Assembly (NCBI RefSeq): GCF_003149145.1
Contig: NZ_QGDQ01000016.1
Coordinates: 1 to 64,000 of the forward strand
DNA: 64,000 nucleotides
Source: Quadrisphaera granulorum
GTDB taxonomy: Bacteria; Actinomycetota; Actinomycetes; Actinomycetales; Quadrisphaeraceae
Direction: 5' to 3'
Shown here piece after piece: positions 41,976-51,314 of the stretch. How positions within the stretch are numbered: the first letter of the stretch is position 1; every line of letters starts with the position of its first letter. The notes below the pieces were generated by a model that did not search any database, was not told the DNA's origin, and saw only the letters and a list, made by a program, of their open reading frames with translations. Position numbers and translations under genes: made by a program.

Positions 41976-44265
41976 GCGCCCGTGCATCCAGCCACGCGGT
42001 GAGGTCGTCGGCGGCCAGCGGGCGGCTGTGCCAGTACCCCTGCGTGACGTCGCAGCCGATGGCGGTGAGGGCGGTCAGCGTGGCCTCGTCTTCCACGCCC
42101 TCGGCCACCAGACGCATGCCGAGCTCGTGGGCCAGATCGATGGTCGCCCGCACGATGGTGGCGGTGCGCTCGTCGTCCAGAAGCCTGCGTGTGAACGCCC
42201 GGTCGAGCTTCAGCTCGCGCGCCGGCAGGTGGTTGAGGTGCGCCAGGGAGGAATACCCGGTGCCGTAGTCGTCGATGGACAGCTCGATGCCGCGGTCCAC
42301 CAGCTGCGCCGCCACCTCCAGGCCGTGGACGGCGTCGCTGACCAGCCCGGTCTCGGTGACTTCCAGGACGAGTGCGCTGGCGGGGAGCAGCCGGGAGTCG
42401 AGCACGTCGTCGACCACGTCCAGCAGCCGCGGCCAGTCCAGGCAGCTCGCGGAGAGGTTCACCGCGACCCGCAGGTCGTGGCCGTGGGCGCGCCAGAGGG
42501 CGGTCTGGGTCACTGCCTGGCGCAGCACCCGTTCGGTGAGCTCGGGGAGCAAACCGTGCTCCTCGGCGAGGTCGATGAAGGCCACCGGCTGCAGGAGGCC
42601 GAGGTCCGGGTGGTCCCAGCGCACCAGCGCCTCCACGCCGCTCGCGGTGCCGTCGGCGTCGAGCTGCGGCTGGAAGTGCGCGACCACGCGTCCTGCAGGG
42701 GCCCGGTCATCGGACGCGTCGCCGGCGGGTGCGCCGAGCATCGTGCGCAGGTCGTCGAGGAGGCGCTCGCGCTGGCGCGCGCCGGCGTCGATGGCCTCGT
42801 CGAACAGACGCAGTCCGCCACCGTTGCGTTTGGCCAGCTGCATGGCGACGTCGGCCCGCCGCAGCACCTCGCCGGCGGGGAGCCCGCGCTCGCGGGTGGT
42901 GAGGCCAGCGCTGGCGCCCAGGCGCACCAGGCGGTCACCGACGGTGATCGGTGAGGTGATGGCAGCCATCACCTTGGAGGCCCTTTCCTCGGCCCGGGCT
43001 GCGTCCACGTCGAGCAACAGCAGCGCGAACTCGTCAGCGCCGAGGCGCGCGAGCACCCGGGGGCCGCTGGAGGCGCGGCGCAGCCTGTCGGCCACCACAC
43101 GCAGCACCTCGTCGCCCACGGCCTGGCCGCAGCGGTCGTTGACGCCCTTGAAGTCGTCGAGGTCGATGAGCAGCAGCGCGCCCTGGGCGTCGTGCTCCAA
43201 CGCGTCGCGCATCCCCCGGCGGCTGAATAGGCCCGTCAGCGCGTCACTCGCCGACACGCGCCGCTCGTCGAGCAGGCGGTTCATCTCCACGGACAGCACG
43301 GACATGCGTACGGCGCCCGCGAGCAGCATGCAGAGCACCAGGATCCACGCGCCGTCCGGGAGCTCGGGGGCCCAGGCGGCGTGGTCGACGGCGAGCAGCA
43401 CGCACGACAGCGACAGCACCGCTGCGGAGACCGCGCGCAGGGTCCGGCGGGGCGGATCGACGGCCGTGCGCGCCGAGGCCGGACTCACCGCAGCGACGCT
43501 GAGCAGACCGATGGCGACCAGGCGCAGCACGCCCACGATGCTCGCCGCCAGCCCCTCGGTGGGCAGCGCCTGGGTCGCGGCCAGTAGGCCCAGCACCTCG
43601 CTGACGACGAAGCACACCAGCGCCGCCGCCGCGATGTCGAGGCGCGCGTCCCTGCGCCGGCCACGCAGCAGCACCACGGCGACGGAGAACAGCCCCAGGG
43701 CCAGGGCCAGGGCCGCGCGGTTGACGAGGGCCAGCGCACCGACGGGGCCGATGCCGAAGCGTTCCGTCCAGGGCGCCAGGAACAGGAGCATCACCGCCGC
43801 ACCCGTGGCGCTGACGAGCAGCGCATCGATCCACAGCCCGCGCGGCACCCCTTCGGTGGTGCGGCGCACCAGCAGGTGGAGCCCTGCGAGCACCAGGGTG
43901 TACCCCAGGGGTACCGAGAGCATGAGCCACGGATAGTCCACGTACGCGCTGGGTGGCAGGACGGTGCCGCCGTCGCCGGTGGCTGCCGCGGCAGCCGCGC
44001 GCAGCATCACCGAGACGAGCATGCCCGTCGAGATCAGCAGCCACGGCAACCGCCCGTCCGGGCGGCGCGCCAGCGAGCAGACGCACAGGAGCACCACCGA
44101 GGCGGCTCCCAGGATCAGCGAGAGGGCACCGGCGACGGCGGACGTCCACGGCAGCACCGCCAGCAGCGCGTACCCGACGAGCGCAGCCCCGGTGGTGACC
44201 ACGACCAGCGAGCGCAGGCGAAGCCGCCGTGAGCTCGTGCTCACCGTGGCACCCCGACTGCTCAC
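41932..44265 (-). CDS. Membrane-bound GGDEF-EAL cyclic-di-GMP protein, probable phosphodiesterase
   Basis: 777 residues from GTG 44265, with AAGGAG 4 bases upstream. Residues about 15-300 hold eight or so membrane helices (MASE-like, no known ligand site). The GGDEF domain (about 320-480) reads SDALTGLFSRRGM, LLLIDLDDFKGVND and RLGADEFALLLL: the signature is GADEF rather than GGDEF, and no RxxD inhibitory site precedes it. The EAL domain (about 520-765) is intact: ASGVEALVRWDHPDLG, LEVTETGL, LSIDDYGTGYSSLAHL, LKLDRAFTR and LVAEGVED. The likely activity is c-di-GMP hydrolysis, with the degenerate GGDEF perhaps binding GTP. No neighbours explain the signal sensed. Confidence 0.93.
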   Translation of the reverse strand: MSSRGATVSTSSRRLRLRSLVVVTTGAALVGYALLAVLPWTSAVAGALSLILGAASVVLLCVCSLARRPDGRLPWLLISTGMLVSVMLRAAAAAATGDGGTVLPPSAYVDYPWLMLSVPLGYTLVLAGLHLLVRRTTEGVPRGLWIDALLVSATGAAVMLLFLAPWTERFGIGPVGALALVNRAALALALGLFSVAVVLLRGRRRDARLDIAAAALVCFVVSEVLGLLAATQALPTEGLAASIVGVLRLVAIGLLSVAAVSPASARTAVDPPRRTLRAVSAAVLSLSCVLLAVDHAAWAPELPDGAWILVLCMLLAGAVRMSVLSVEMNRLLDERRVSASDALTGLFSRRGMRDALEHDAQGALLLIDLDDFKGVNDRCGQAVGDEVLRVVADRLRRASSGPRVLARLGADEFALLLLDVDAARAEERASKVMAAITSPITVGDRLVRLGASAGLTTRERGLPAGEVLRRADVAMQLAKRNGGGLRLFDEAIDAGARQRERLLDDLRTMLGAPAGDASDDRAPAGRVVAHFQPQLDADGTASGVEALVRWDHPDLGLLQPVAFIDLAEEHGLLPELTERVLRQAVTQTALWRAHGHDLRVAVNLSASCLDWPRLLDVVDDVLDSRLLPASALVLEVTETGLVSDAVHGLEVAAQLVDRGIELSIDDYGTGYSSLAHLNHLPARELKLDRAFTRRLLDDERTATIVRATIDLAHELGMRLVAEGVEDEATLTALTAIGCDVTQGYWHSRPLAADDLTAWLDARALTRQPASGPAPSAR

Positions 44266-44380
44266 CGCGCTCCTTCTCTCGACGCCTTGTCGCCCATCGA
44301 CCCGCCGGTGATCTTCCTTGAGCGACGATCCACCAGTTGGACGACCCGCGCGGCGCGTCCGTCGCCTACGGTGCCGGGCG

Positions 44381-45262
44381 ATGGACCTGCACGGCGTCAC
44401 CGCCCTCGAACCCGCCGGGCCTGTGCTCGACGGCGCCGCTGCGCTGCAGCCCGGCGACGTCTGGCTCGCCGGCGGCACCTGGTTGTTCTCCGAGCCACAG
44501 CCCGGGGTGAGACGGTTGCTCGACCTCACCTGTCTGGGGTGGGAACCGGTGGTTGTCGACGACGACGGCGACCTGCGCGTCTCCGCGACGTGCACGATCG
44601 AGCAGCTGACCTCCTGGGCCTCGGCGACGGAAGACACCCCGAGTCTCATCGCGCAGTGCGCCGACGCGTTCCTCGCCGGGTGGAAGGTGCAGGGTGTCGC
44701 CACCGTCGGCGGCAACCTCGTCACCGCACTGCCAGCGGCACCGATGGTGTCGCTGCTGGCGTCGCTCGACGGTGTCGTGGAGCTGTGGACGCTGGGTGCT
44801 GGTGCTGGCCCTGCTGCTGGGCTGCGCCGCCGGTACCTGCCGGTCGCGGAGCTCGTCACCGGAGACCACGTCACGGCCCTCGCCCCCGGCGAGCTGGTGC
44901 GTGAGGTCGTCGTCCCCGCGTCGTCCCTGGCGGCACGCACCGCGTTCCGCCGGGCGACCCTCACGCCGCTGGGACGCTCCGCGAGCCTCGTCGTCGGCCG
45001 GCTGGATGGTTCGGGCGAGCTCGTCGTCACCGTGACCGCGGCGACGCAGGCGCCGCTGCAGCTGCGCTGGCCGTCGTCGTCGCTGGGTTCAGCTGATGCC
45101 GCAGCGGATGCCGTGGAGGCCGCCGTCGACGGGGCTGTTGACTTCTCCGAGCCCCGGCGGACCTGGCACGACGACGTCCACGGCCACCCCGCGTGGCGCC
45201 GCGCGATGGCGCTCGCGCAGGTCCGCGAGGTGGTGCAGGAGCTGCTGGAGGAGACGCCATGA
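44381..45262 (+). CDS. Xanthine dehydrogenase FAD-binding subunit
   Basis: 293 residues from ATG 44381. The CO-dehydrogenase-flavoprotein fold is seen in [34 protein letters not shown] (FAD pyrophosphate part) and [31 protein letters not shown], where VATVGGNL is the second FAD motif. The C-terminal domain follows. The subunit passes electrons from the Fe-S clusters to NAD+. It overlaps the next gene by 4 bases (ATGA). With the fused FeS/Mo subunit it forms a two-gene xanthine dehydrogenase, feeding the uricase pathway 14 kb downstream. Confidence 0.92.
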   Translation: MDLHGVTALEPAGPVLDGAAALQPGDVWLAGGTWLFSEPQPGVRRLLDLTCLGWEPVVVDDDGDLRVSATCTIEQLTSWASATEDTPSLIAQCADAFLAGWKVQGVATVGGNLVTALPAAPMVSLLASLDGVVELWTLGAGAGPAAGLRRRYLPVAELVTGDHVTALAPGELVREVVVPASSLAARTAFRRATLTPLGRSASLVVGRLDGSGELVVTVTAATQAPLQLRWPSSSLGSADAAADAVEAAVDGAVDFSEPRRTWHDDVHGHPAWRRAMALAQVREVVQELLEETP

Positions 45263-48108
45263 GCGCCGTCGTCAACGGCCGACCCGACGAGCGCGAGCCC
45301 CGCCCCGGCCAGTGCCTGCGCACCTGGCTGCGCGAGGGCGGCTGGACGGGCGTCAAGAAGGGCTGCGACGCCGGCGACTGCGGCGCGTGCACCGTCCACG
45401 TCGACGGCCGCGCCGTCCACTCCTGCCTCTACCCGGCGCTCCGCGCGCAGGGCAAGGCCGTGACCACGGTCGAAGGGCTGGCGACCGCGGAGGCCCTGCA
45501 TCCCTGCCAGCGGGCGTTCCTCGACGCGCAGGGCTTCCAGTGCGGCTTCTGCACCGCCGGGATGCTCATGACGACGGCGGCCCTCGAGCTCCACCAGCAC
45601 GACGACCTCGAGCGGGCGTTCAAGGGCAACCTGTGCCGCTGCACCGGGTACCGCTCGATCCGCGACGCCCTCGCCGGGCGCACCACCGTGGAGAGAGACC
45701 CGGCCGCCGGCGCCGCCGTCGGGCGGAGCATCCCCGCGCCCGCCGGGCCCGCCGTCGTCACGGGCGCCGCCCGCTTCACCCTCGACGAGGCCCCGCCGCC
45801 CGGGATGCTGCACCTGTCGGTGCTGCGCTCCCCGCACGCCCACGCCCGGGTGGTGTCCGTGGATGCCACGGCTGCGCTGGCGGTGCCCGGGGTGGTGCGC
45901 GTCATCACCGCCGACGACGTCAACCCCGTGCCGCACTCCTCGGCGCGCCACCACCTCATGACCGACGACCCCGACGACACGCTCGTGCTCGACAGGACCC
46001 TCCGCTTCGTCGGGCAGCGCGTGGCGGCCGTGGTGGCGGAATCGGTGGGCGCAGCCGAGGCGGGCGTCGCGGCGCTCGCGGGGGGCGTCGAGTACGAGGT
46101 ACTGCCAGCCGTGTTCGACCCCGAGATCGCCATGCACCCGGCGCGCACGGGCGCGCCGGTGCTCCACGGCGACAAGGACCCGACGCTCACGCGCATCGCC
46201 CGTCCGCAGGACAACGTCGTCGCCGAGGTCCACGGTCACCTCGGTGACGTCGAGGCAGGCTTCGAGGCCGCGAAGGCGGCCGGCGGCGCCGTCGTCGAGG
46301 GCACCTGGCGCAGCCAGCGGCTCGCGCACGCCGCCCTGGAGACCATGGCCGCGCGGGCGTGGGTCGAGGGAGATCTTGCTGAGGGCCTCCGGCTGGTGGT
46401 GAGGACGTCGACGCAGACGCCGTTCCTCACCCGCGACGCGCTCGCCGTCGTCCTCGGATTGGATCGGGAGCAGGTCCGCGTGGTCGCCGGGCGCGTGGGC
46501 GGCGGGTTCGGTGGCAAGCAGGAGATGCTCACCGAAGACCTCGTCGGCCTCGCCGTGCTGCTCACCGGGCGACCGGTGCAGTGGGAGCTGACGCGCACCG
46601 AGCAGTTCGCGGCCACCACCACGCGCCACCCCATGGCCGTCACCGCGCAGCTCGGCGCGCTGCCCGACGGGACGCTCACCGCGATGTCGGTGCGCGTGGT
46701 CTCGAACACGGGCGCGTACGGCAACCACGCACCCGGCGTGCTCTTCCACGGCTGCGGGGAGTCGATTGGCGTGTACCGCTGCCCCAGCAAGCGCGTCGAC
46801 GGGTGGGCGGTCTACACCAACACCCCGCCCTCCGGGGCGTTCCGCGGGTACGGGCTGTCGCAGCTGGTGTTCGCCGTGGAATCCGCCATGGACGAGCTCG
46901 CCCGGGAGCTCGGGATGGACCCGTTCGAGCTGCGGCGGCGCAACGCCGTCGTCCCCGGTGACCCGATGACCGCCACGACGGATGAAGAGGACGACGTCGT
47001 CTACGGCAGCTACGGCCTCGACCAGCTGCTCGACCGGGTGCAGGAGCTCGTGGCCGCCGAGCGTTCAGCGGTGAGGGCGCAGGCGCCGGCCGGGTGGTCG
47101 GTGGGCGAGGGCATGGCGATCTCGATGATCGACACCGTGCCGCCGCGAGGGCACCACGCCGACGCCGTCGTCGCCCTGATTCTCGGTGAGGAGGACGACG
47201 ACGGCGACGGCGACGGCGACGGCGAGGCGGTGTACGAGCTGCGCGTCGGCACAGCGGAGTTCGGCAACGGCACCACCACCGTGCACGCCCAGATCGCGGC
47301 GACCGCGCTGTGGACGACGCCGGACCGCGTGCGGGTGCGTCAGTCCGACACCGACGTCTTCGGGGCAGCAGGGGGCCACGACACCGGCGCGTTCGGCTCC
47401 ACCGGCACGGTGGTCGCCGGGCGGGCCGTGAACGCGGCGGCCGATGCGCTGGCATCGCTGCTGGTGGCGCGGGCGGCGGCAGGCGCGGGCGTGCCGCCGC
47501 AGGCGTGCCGGCTCGATGGTGACGCCGTCGTCGTCGCCGGATCCCGAGTGCCGCTCGTGGACCTCGTGCGGGCCGCCGCGGCAGACGGGGTCGAGCTCGT
47601 GGGGAGCGGGGAGTGGGGCGGGACGCCGCGCTCGGTGGCGTTCGACGTGCAGGCGTTCACGGTGGCGTGCGACCCGGCCACCGGTGAGGTGCGGATCCTG
47701 GCGTCGGTGCACGGCGCCGACGCCGGCGTGGTGGTCAACCCCGAGCAGTGCCGCGGCCAGATCGAGGGCGGTGTCGCGCAGGCCATCGGCGCGGCGCTGT
47801 ACGAGGAGGTCCGCGTCGACGACGCCCCCGGCGGCACCGGCGCGGTGACCAACCCGTCGTTCCGCCAGTACCACATCCCCACCTGGGCTGACGTGCCGCC
47901 GACGACGGTGCTGTTCGCGGACACGTCCGACGCTGTCGGGCCGATGGGCGCCAAGTCGATGAGCGAGAGTCCCTACAACCCGGTTGCTCCCGCGCTGGCC
48001 AACGCGGTACGTGACGCGACGGGAGTGCGGTTCCACCGGCTCCCGATGGCGCGGGACACGGTGTGGCTCGCCTGGCAGGGGCAGGACGGCCATGGACCCG
48101 TGGGATGA
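45259..48108 (+). CDS. Xanthine dehydrogenase, fused [2Fe-2S] and molybdenum-binding subunits
   Basis: 949 residues. Residues about 1-150 are the small iron-sulfur subunit: [36 protein letters not shown] (first cluster), then CGFCTAGM and CRCTGYRSI (second). Residues about 165-949 are the molybdopterin subunit: [45 protein letters not shown], and [24 protein letters not shown] with the active-site Glu. In many bacteria these are separate proteins. An acidic repeat tract ([13 protein letters not shown], about residue 650) interrupts the molybdenum part. It would oxidise hypoxanthine/xanthine to urate; other purine-like substrates are possible. Confidence 0.94.
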   Translation: MSAVVNGRPDEREPRPGQCLRTWLREGGWTGVKKGCDAGDCGACTVHVDGRAVHSCLYPALRAQGKAVTTVEGLATAEALHPCQRAFLDAQGFQCGFCTAGMLMTTAALELHQHDDLERAFKGNLCRCTGYRSIRDALAGRTTVERDPAAGAAVGRSIPAPAGPAVVTGAARFTLDEAPPPGMLHLSVLRSPHAHARVVSVDATAALAVPGVVRVITADDVNPVPHSSARHHLMTDDPDDTLVLDRTLRFVGQRVAAVVAESVGAAEAGVAALAGGVEYEVLPAVFDPEIAMHPARTGAPVLHGDKDPTLTRIARPQDNVVAEVHGHLGDVEAGFEAAKAAGGAVVEGTWRSQRLAHAALETMAARAWVEGDLAEGLRLVVRTSTQTPFLTRDALAVVLGLDREQVRVVAGRVGGGFGGKQEMLTEDLVGLAVLLTGRPVQWELTRTEQFAATTTRHPMAVTAQLGALPDGTLTAMSVRVVSNTGAYGNHAPGVLFHGCGESIGVYRCPSKRVDGWAVYTNTPPSGAFRGYGLSQLVFAVESAMDELARELGMDPFELRRRNAVVPGDPMTATTDEEDDVVYGSYGLDQLLDRVQELVAAERSAVRAQAPAGWSVGEGMAISMIDTVPPRGHHADAVVALILGEEDDDGDGDGDGEAVYELRVGTAEFGNGTTTVHAQIAATALWTTPDRVRVRQSDTDVFGAAGGHDTGAFGSTGTVVAGRAVNAAADALASLLVARAAAGAGVPPQACRLDGDAVVVAGSRVPLVDLVRAAAADGVELVGSGEWGGTPRSVAFDVQAFTVACDPATGEVRILASVHGADAGVVVNPEQCRGQIEGGVAQAIGAALYEEVRVDDAPGGTGAVTNPSFRQYHIPTWADVPPTTVLFADTSDAVGPMGAKSMSESPYNPVAPALANAVRDATGVRFHRLPMARDTVWLAWQGQDGHGPVG

Positions 48109-48143
48109 CGCCGTGCGCTTGCCGCCTGGCGCAGGATGCGTGA

Positions 48144-48689
48144 GTGATCGTGTGGATCTGCTCGTGGAGCTCCCGGATGTACCCCTGGCTGAGCGCCGCT
48201 ACCGGAGCCGGGCTGTCCCTCGCCATCGTGGCGCCCGTCGGCTGGATCATGGGCGGCAGCGTCCTATCGAGCGCTGTCGCCTACGCCGTCCCGGTCGTCA
48301 TCGGTGGCGGTGTGGGTCAGCTCCTCCGCAAGCTGCAACTTCGACGTCAGCGGCAGGAGGTCGAGCGGGCCGAGGGGCTCACCGACGAGCAGTGGCGGGC
48401 TGGTGAGCTCGTGCTGAGGCGTGGGGCAGGGCCTGCCTCGGCCGCTGAACACGAGGCGGCGCTACACCTCGCGGCAGCACACAGGCGCGAGCTGGGCAGT
48501 GTCCTCGTGGAGCGATAGGCCCTCGGGCTGCTGGTGCTAGTGGGCGCGGTGCTCGCGGTCTCCGACACGCCGCGCTGGCTCGTTCCGCTGGCGATCGTCG
48601 CTGCGGTCGGTGGCGTGGGCGCTGTCGAGAGGCGGCGTCTCGACCATCGCTGTGACGAGCTGCTCACGCAGGTGGCCGCCCGACCATGA
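48144..48689 (+). pseudogene. Small membrane protein gene split by an in-frame TAG
   Basis: From GTG 48144 (or ATG 48177) the frame encodes two membrane helices (SAATGAGLSLAIVAPVGWIMG and SSAVAYAVPVVIGGGVGQLL). A basic/charged region with TDEQWRAGELVLRRG follows and ends at TAG 48516-48518. The same frame then continues for 56 more codons with two further hydrophobic helices (ALGLLVLVGAVLAVSD and WLVPLAIVAAVGGVGAVERRR) to TGA 48687. The reading after the stop has no start codon with a ribosome site and matches the first part in style. I infer one about 180-residue four-helix protein interrupted by a nonsense mutation. The family is not recognised. Confidence 0.6.
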
Positions 48690-48695
48690 TCACGG
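48685..48695 (+). repeat. Recurrent junction motif CATGATCACGG, copy 2
   Basis: Second copy, overlapping the final TGA of the interrupted membrane-protein gene and lying just before the end of the convergent glycine-rich gene. Confidence 0.5.
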
Positions 48696-48700
48696 GCGGG

Positions 48701-49012
48701 TCAGTCCCCGCCGCCGCCACCGCCGCCACCACCGTCGGAACCGCCCGAGCCGAAGCCTCCGTCGCCTCCGCCACCGAACCAGCCGCCGCCTCCGAAGGAG
48801 CCACCGTCTCCGTGGTGGCTGTGATGGCCGTGCCCGCTGGTGGAACCGCTGTCGTAGCCGCCCGAGTCGCTGCCGACGAAGGGCGCCGTGCTGCCGTCGG
48901 CCCGTCGCCGCCCGTTCCGCGGTGACCTGATGCTCGAGGCGTTGGACAGCGCGGCGATGAGGCCGACGACGGCGAAGACCGCGATACCGAAGACCACCAG
49001 GCCCGGGTGCAT
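48701..49012 (-). CDS. Small membrane protein with glycine/histidine-rich tail
   Basis: 103 residues from ATG 49012. One N-terminal membrane helix (GLVVFGIAVFAVVGLIAAL) is followed by a basic patch (SPRNGRRRAD), a Gly/Ser/His segment (SGHGHHSHHGDGG) and a glycine-rich end with GGGGWFGGGGDGGFGSGG. Such tails are widespread in actinobacterial membrane proteins and are compositionally biased, so homology cannot be judged. The His cluster could bind metal, which is of interest beside the nickel-dependent urease operon, but this is speculation. Confidence 0.7.
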   Translation of the reverse strand: MHPGLVVFGIAVFAVVGLIAALSNASSIRSPRNGRRRADGSTAPFVGSDSGGYDSGSTSGHGHHSHHGDGGSFGGGGWFGGGGDGGFGSGGSDGGGGGGGGGD

Positions 49013-49021
49013 GGCCGGAGG

Positions 49022-49291
49022 CTACGGCCGAGTGGCGGCGTCGTACAGACCGCGGCGCTTCATGGCCTCGCCGTAGAGCGCCAAGCCAGCGTTGACCAGC
49101 ACGAGACCCGCTGTCCCCTCGGCCACCCAGCGCAACAGCGGCGACCCCGACGAGCGCCGCGCGGAGGCGTCGAGCGTCACGCACAGCCCGGTCCCGACCA
49201 GCAGCATCCCGCTGGGCGCGAGGCGCTTCCAGACGGAGAGGTCTTCCTCGGGAGTCGGTGTGCCCTCAGAAGTCTGTGCCACCGCGCTCAC
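49022..49291 (-). CDS. Small two-helix membrane protein
   Basis: 89 residues from GTG 49291, coupled to the dienelactone hydrolase-like gene by a GTGA overlap. Two hydrophobic segments (APSGMLLVGTGLCVTLDA and WVAEGTAGLVLVNAGLALYGEAM) end in a basic RRGLYDAATRP tail. No family is recognised. It is the last gene of the long operon that starts with PAP2/ureA at 56.8 kb. Confidence 0.75.
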   Translation of the reverse strand: MSAVAQTSEGTPTPEEDLSVWKRLAPSGMLLVGTGLCVTLDASARRSSGSPLLRWVAEGTAGLVLVNAGLALYGEAMKRRGLYDAATRP

Positions 49292-50091
49292 CCCTTCCGC
49301 AGGTGCTGGTCGAAGAACGCCTCGATCCTTGCCCATGCGTCCGCCGCGGCCTCGGGGTCCGGTCCAGCGCCGATCACCCGCTGCGTCACCGGGCGCAGCA
49401 GCCGCGGGCCGTTGGGAGCGTCGTTGAGGAAAGAATGGCCGGCGGTGGGGTACTCGCGCACGTCGTGTGGCACCCCGGCGTGGGTGAGGGCCCGGTCCAG
49501 CCGGTCCGCTGCGCCGCGCAGCGACGCGTCTCGCCCGCCGTAGCTGCCGACGACGGGGCACGCCCCCGCCAGCAGCGTGTCGAGCTCGGCGTCGGAACCT
49601 GGCAGCCGGCCGTAGTTCACCGAGGACGCCGCGTAGGGTCCGCCCGGCGCCGACGGGCTCGCCAGCTGCAGCGCGAAGCCCCCGCCCATGCAGAAGCCGA
49701 GCACCCCGATGCGGCCCGTGCACTCCGCCAGCGCGAGCAGCTGCTCGCGGGCCGCCTCGACGTCCTCGAAGGCGCGGCCGTGCCCCGCGGCCAGCGTCCG
49801 GAACGTGGCGACGAGGCACCGCCGCGCTCCTCCGACCGTGTAGAGGTCGGGCATGAGGGCCAGGTAGCCGGCCTCGGCGAGGCGCTCCACCTGGCGGCGC
49901 ATGACGTCGTCGATGCCGTAGGCCTCGTGCACCACCACGACGCCCGGCCACGGGCCCACCCCGTGCAGCTCGCGCGACGGCACTCCGAGCAGGCCGTGCA
50001 GCTGCGGGCTGCCGCCCGGATGCGGTTCCAGGCGGACGTCGGTCAGCCGGACGCCGCTCGCCGTCGTCGTACCTGTCGATGCGCTGCTCAT
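49288..50091 (-). CDS. Dienelactone hydrolase family protein
   Basis: 267 residues of alpha/beta-hydrolase fold. Key sites are GVVVVHEAYGIDDVMRRQVERLAEAGYLALMPDLY, the nucleophile Cys in IGVLGFCMGGGFALQLA, an acid site near GSYGGRDASL and the His in YPTAGHSFLND. The Cys-nucleophile elbow is the hallmark of dienelactone hydrolases (carboxymethylenebutenolidase). It overlaps the Nramp gene by 4 bases. A role in the upstream resorcinol route is not implied because it is in the urease operon; its substrate is unknown. Confidence 0.92.
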   Translation of the reverse strand: MSSASTGTTTASGVRLTDVRLEPHPGGSPQLHGLLGVPSRELHGVGPWPGVVVVHEAYGIDDVMRRQVERLAEAGYLALMPDLYTVGGARRCLVATFRTLAAGHGRAFEDVEAAREQLLALAECTGRIGVLGFCMGGGFALQLASPSAPGGPYAASSVNYGRLPGSDAELDTLLAGACPVVGSYGGRDASLRGAADRLDRALTHAGVPHDVREYPTAGHSFLNDAPNGPRLLRPVTQRVIGAGPDPEAAADAWARIEAFFDQHLRKG

Positions 50092-51314
50092 GCGAACGTC
50101 AAGAGCAGCAGGACGACATTGAGGACGACGACGGCCGCGACCGCCAGCAAGGCCAGCGCCCGCACGAGCGGGCTGTTGGCGTGCTCGCCCATCACGGCGC
50201 GGCTCGAGGTCAGCCGCAGCAGGGGAACCAGCACGAATGGGATGCCGAAGCTCAGCACTACCTGGCTCAGCACGAGCGCCTGCGTCGGGTCGACCCCGGC
50301 CAGCAGCACCGCGAGGGCCGGGACGAGCGTGAAGACGCGGCGGACGAGCAGCGGCGGCACTCGTCGTCGCAGCGTGCCCCAGATGACGGCACCGGCCTGC
50401 GACCCGACCGACGTGGAGGCCAGCCCGGACGCCAGCAGCCCCACCGCGAACAGCAGCCCGACCGCCGGTCCCAGCGCGGAGTCCACGGCGGCGTGCGCGC
50501 CCTCGAGGGTGTCCGTTCCCGCGACGCCGCGCAGCGACGTCGCGGCGAGCAGCAGCATCGAGATGTTGACGACCCCGGCCAGCACGAGTGCCGCGACCAC
50601 GTCGGTGCGGGTGGCGCGCAGCACCCGCGGGACGCGGTCCGGGGTGACGGCGCCGCCGTGGTGGTCGCGCGCCAGACCGGAGTGCAGGTAGATGGCGTGC
50701 GGCATGACCGTGGCGCCGAGCATGCTCGCGGCGAGCAGCACCGTGTCGGGCCCGTCGAAGCGGGGGACCAGCCCGGCGGCCGCCTCGGCCGGGTCTGGCG
50801 GGGCCACGACGAGACCGGCCACGAAGCCCACCGCGATGACGCCCAGCATCGTGATGATCACCGCCTCGAAGCGGCGCACGCCGTCCGCGGTGTTGAGCGC
50901 CAGCACCGCCGTGGAGACGACACCCGTGATGACCCCGCCGATCCACAGCGGCAGCCCGAACAGCAGGTGCAGTGCCACCGCACCGCCGATGACCTCGGCG
51001 ACGTCGGTGGCGATCGCCACCGCCTGGGCCTGGCTGAAGAACGCGAGCCGCCCGCGGGGCCCGAGCCGGTCTCGGAGGTGCTCGGGAACGGTGCGCCCGG
51101 TGACCACCCCGAGCTTCGCGGACAGGTACTGCACCAGCACCGCCATGGCGTTGGCCACGACGAGCACCCACAGCAGCAGGTAGCCGTACTGGGCGCCCGC
51201 CGTGAGGTTGGCGGCGACGTTGCCCGGGTCGACGTAGGCGACAGACGCGACGAACGCCGGACCCAGCAGATGCAGGAGCTTCCGCTCCGGAGCGCGTGTG
51301 GCGGTCGACGTCAC
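50088..51314 (-). CDS. Nramp-family divalent metal transporter (MntH-like)
   Basis: 408 residues from GTG 51314 with about 11 membrane helices. The metal-binding helix 1 motif is AYVDPGNVAANLTAGAQYGY (DPGN), and helix 6 carries ASMLGATVMPHAIYLHSGLA (MPH), so the canonical Mn2+/Fe2+ coordination set is kept. Canonical Nramp proteins import Mn2+, Fe2+, Co2+ and, less well, Ni2+ with protons. The start overlaps the ureD stop by 4 bases, so it is translationally coupled to urease maturation, which raises the possibility that it supplies nickel here. Confidence 0.95.
   Translation of the reverse strand: MTSTATRAPERKLLHLLGPAFVASVAYVDPGNVAANLTAGAQYGYLLLWVLVVANAMAVLVQYLSAKLGVVTGRTVPEHLRDRLGPRGRLAFFSQAQAVAIATDVAEVIGGAVALHLLFGLPLWIGGVITGVVSTAVLALNTADGVRRFEAVIITMLGVIAVGFVAGLVVAPPDPAEAAAGLVPRFDGPDTVLLAASMLGATVMPHAIYLHSGLARDHHGGAVTPDRVPRVLRATRTDVVAALVLAGVVNISMLLLAATSLRGVAGTDTLEGAHAAVDSALGPAVGLLFAVGLLASGLASTSVGSQAGAVIWGTLRRRVPPLLVRRVFTLVPALAVLLAGVDPTQALVLSQVVLSFGIPFVLVPLLRLTSSRAVMGEHANSPLVRALALLAVAAVVVLNVVLLLLTFA

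Noticed and set aside
44266-46749. Minus-strand open frame continuing upstream of the GGDEF-EAL gene for more than 800 codons
   Set aside because: The upstream part lies opposite the xanthine dehydrogenase genes, which show Fe-S and molybdenum motifs. GTG 44265 has a good ribosome site and starts the membrane domain, so the extension is not translated.
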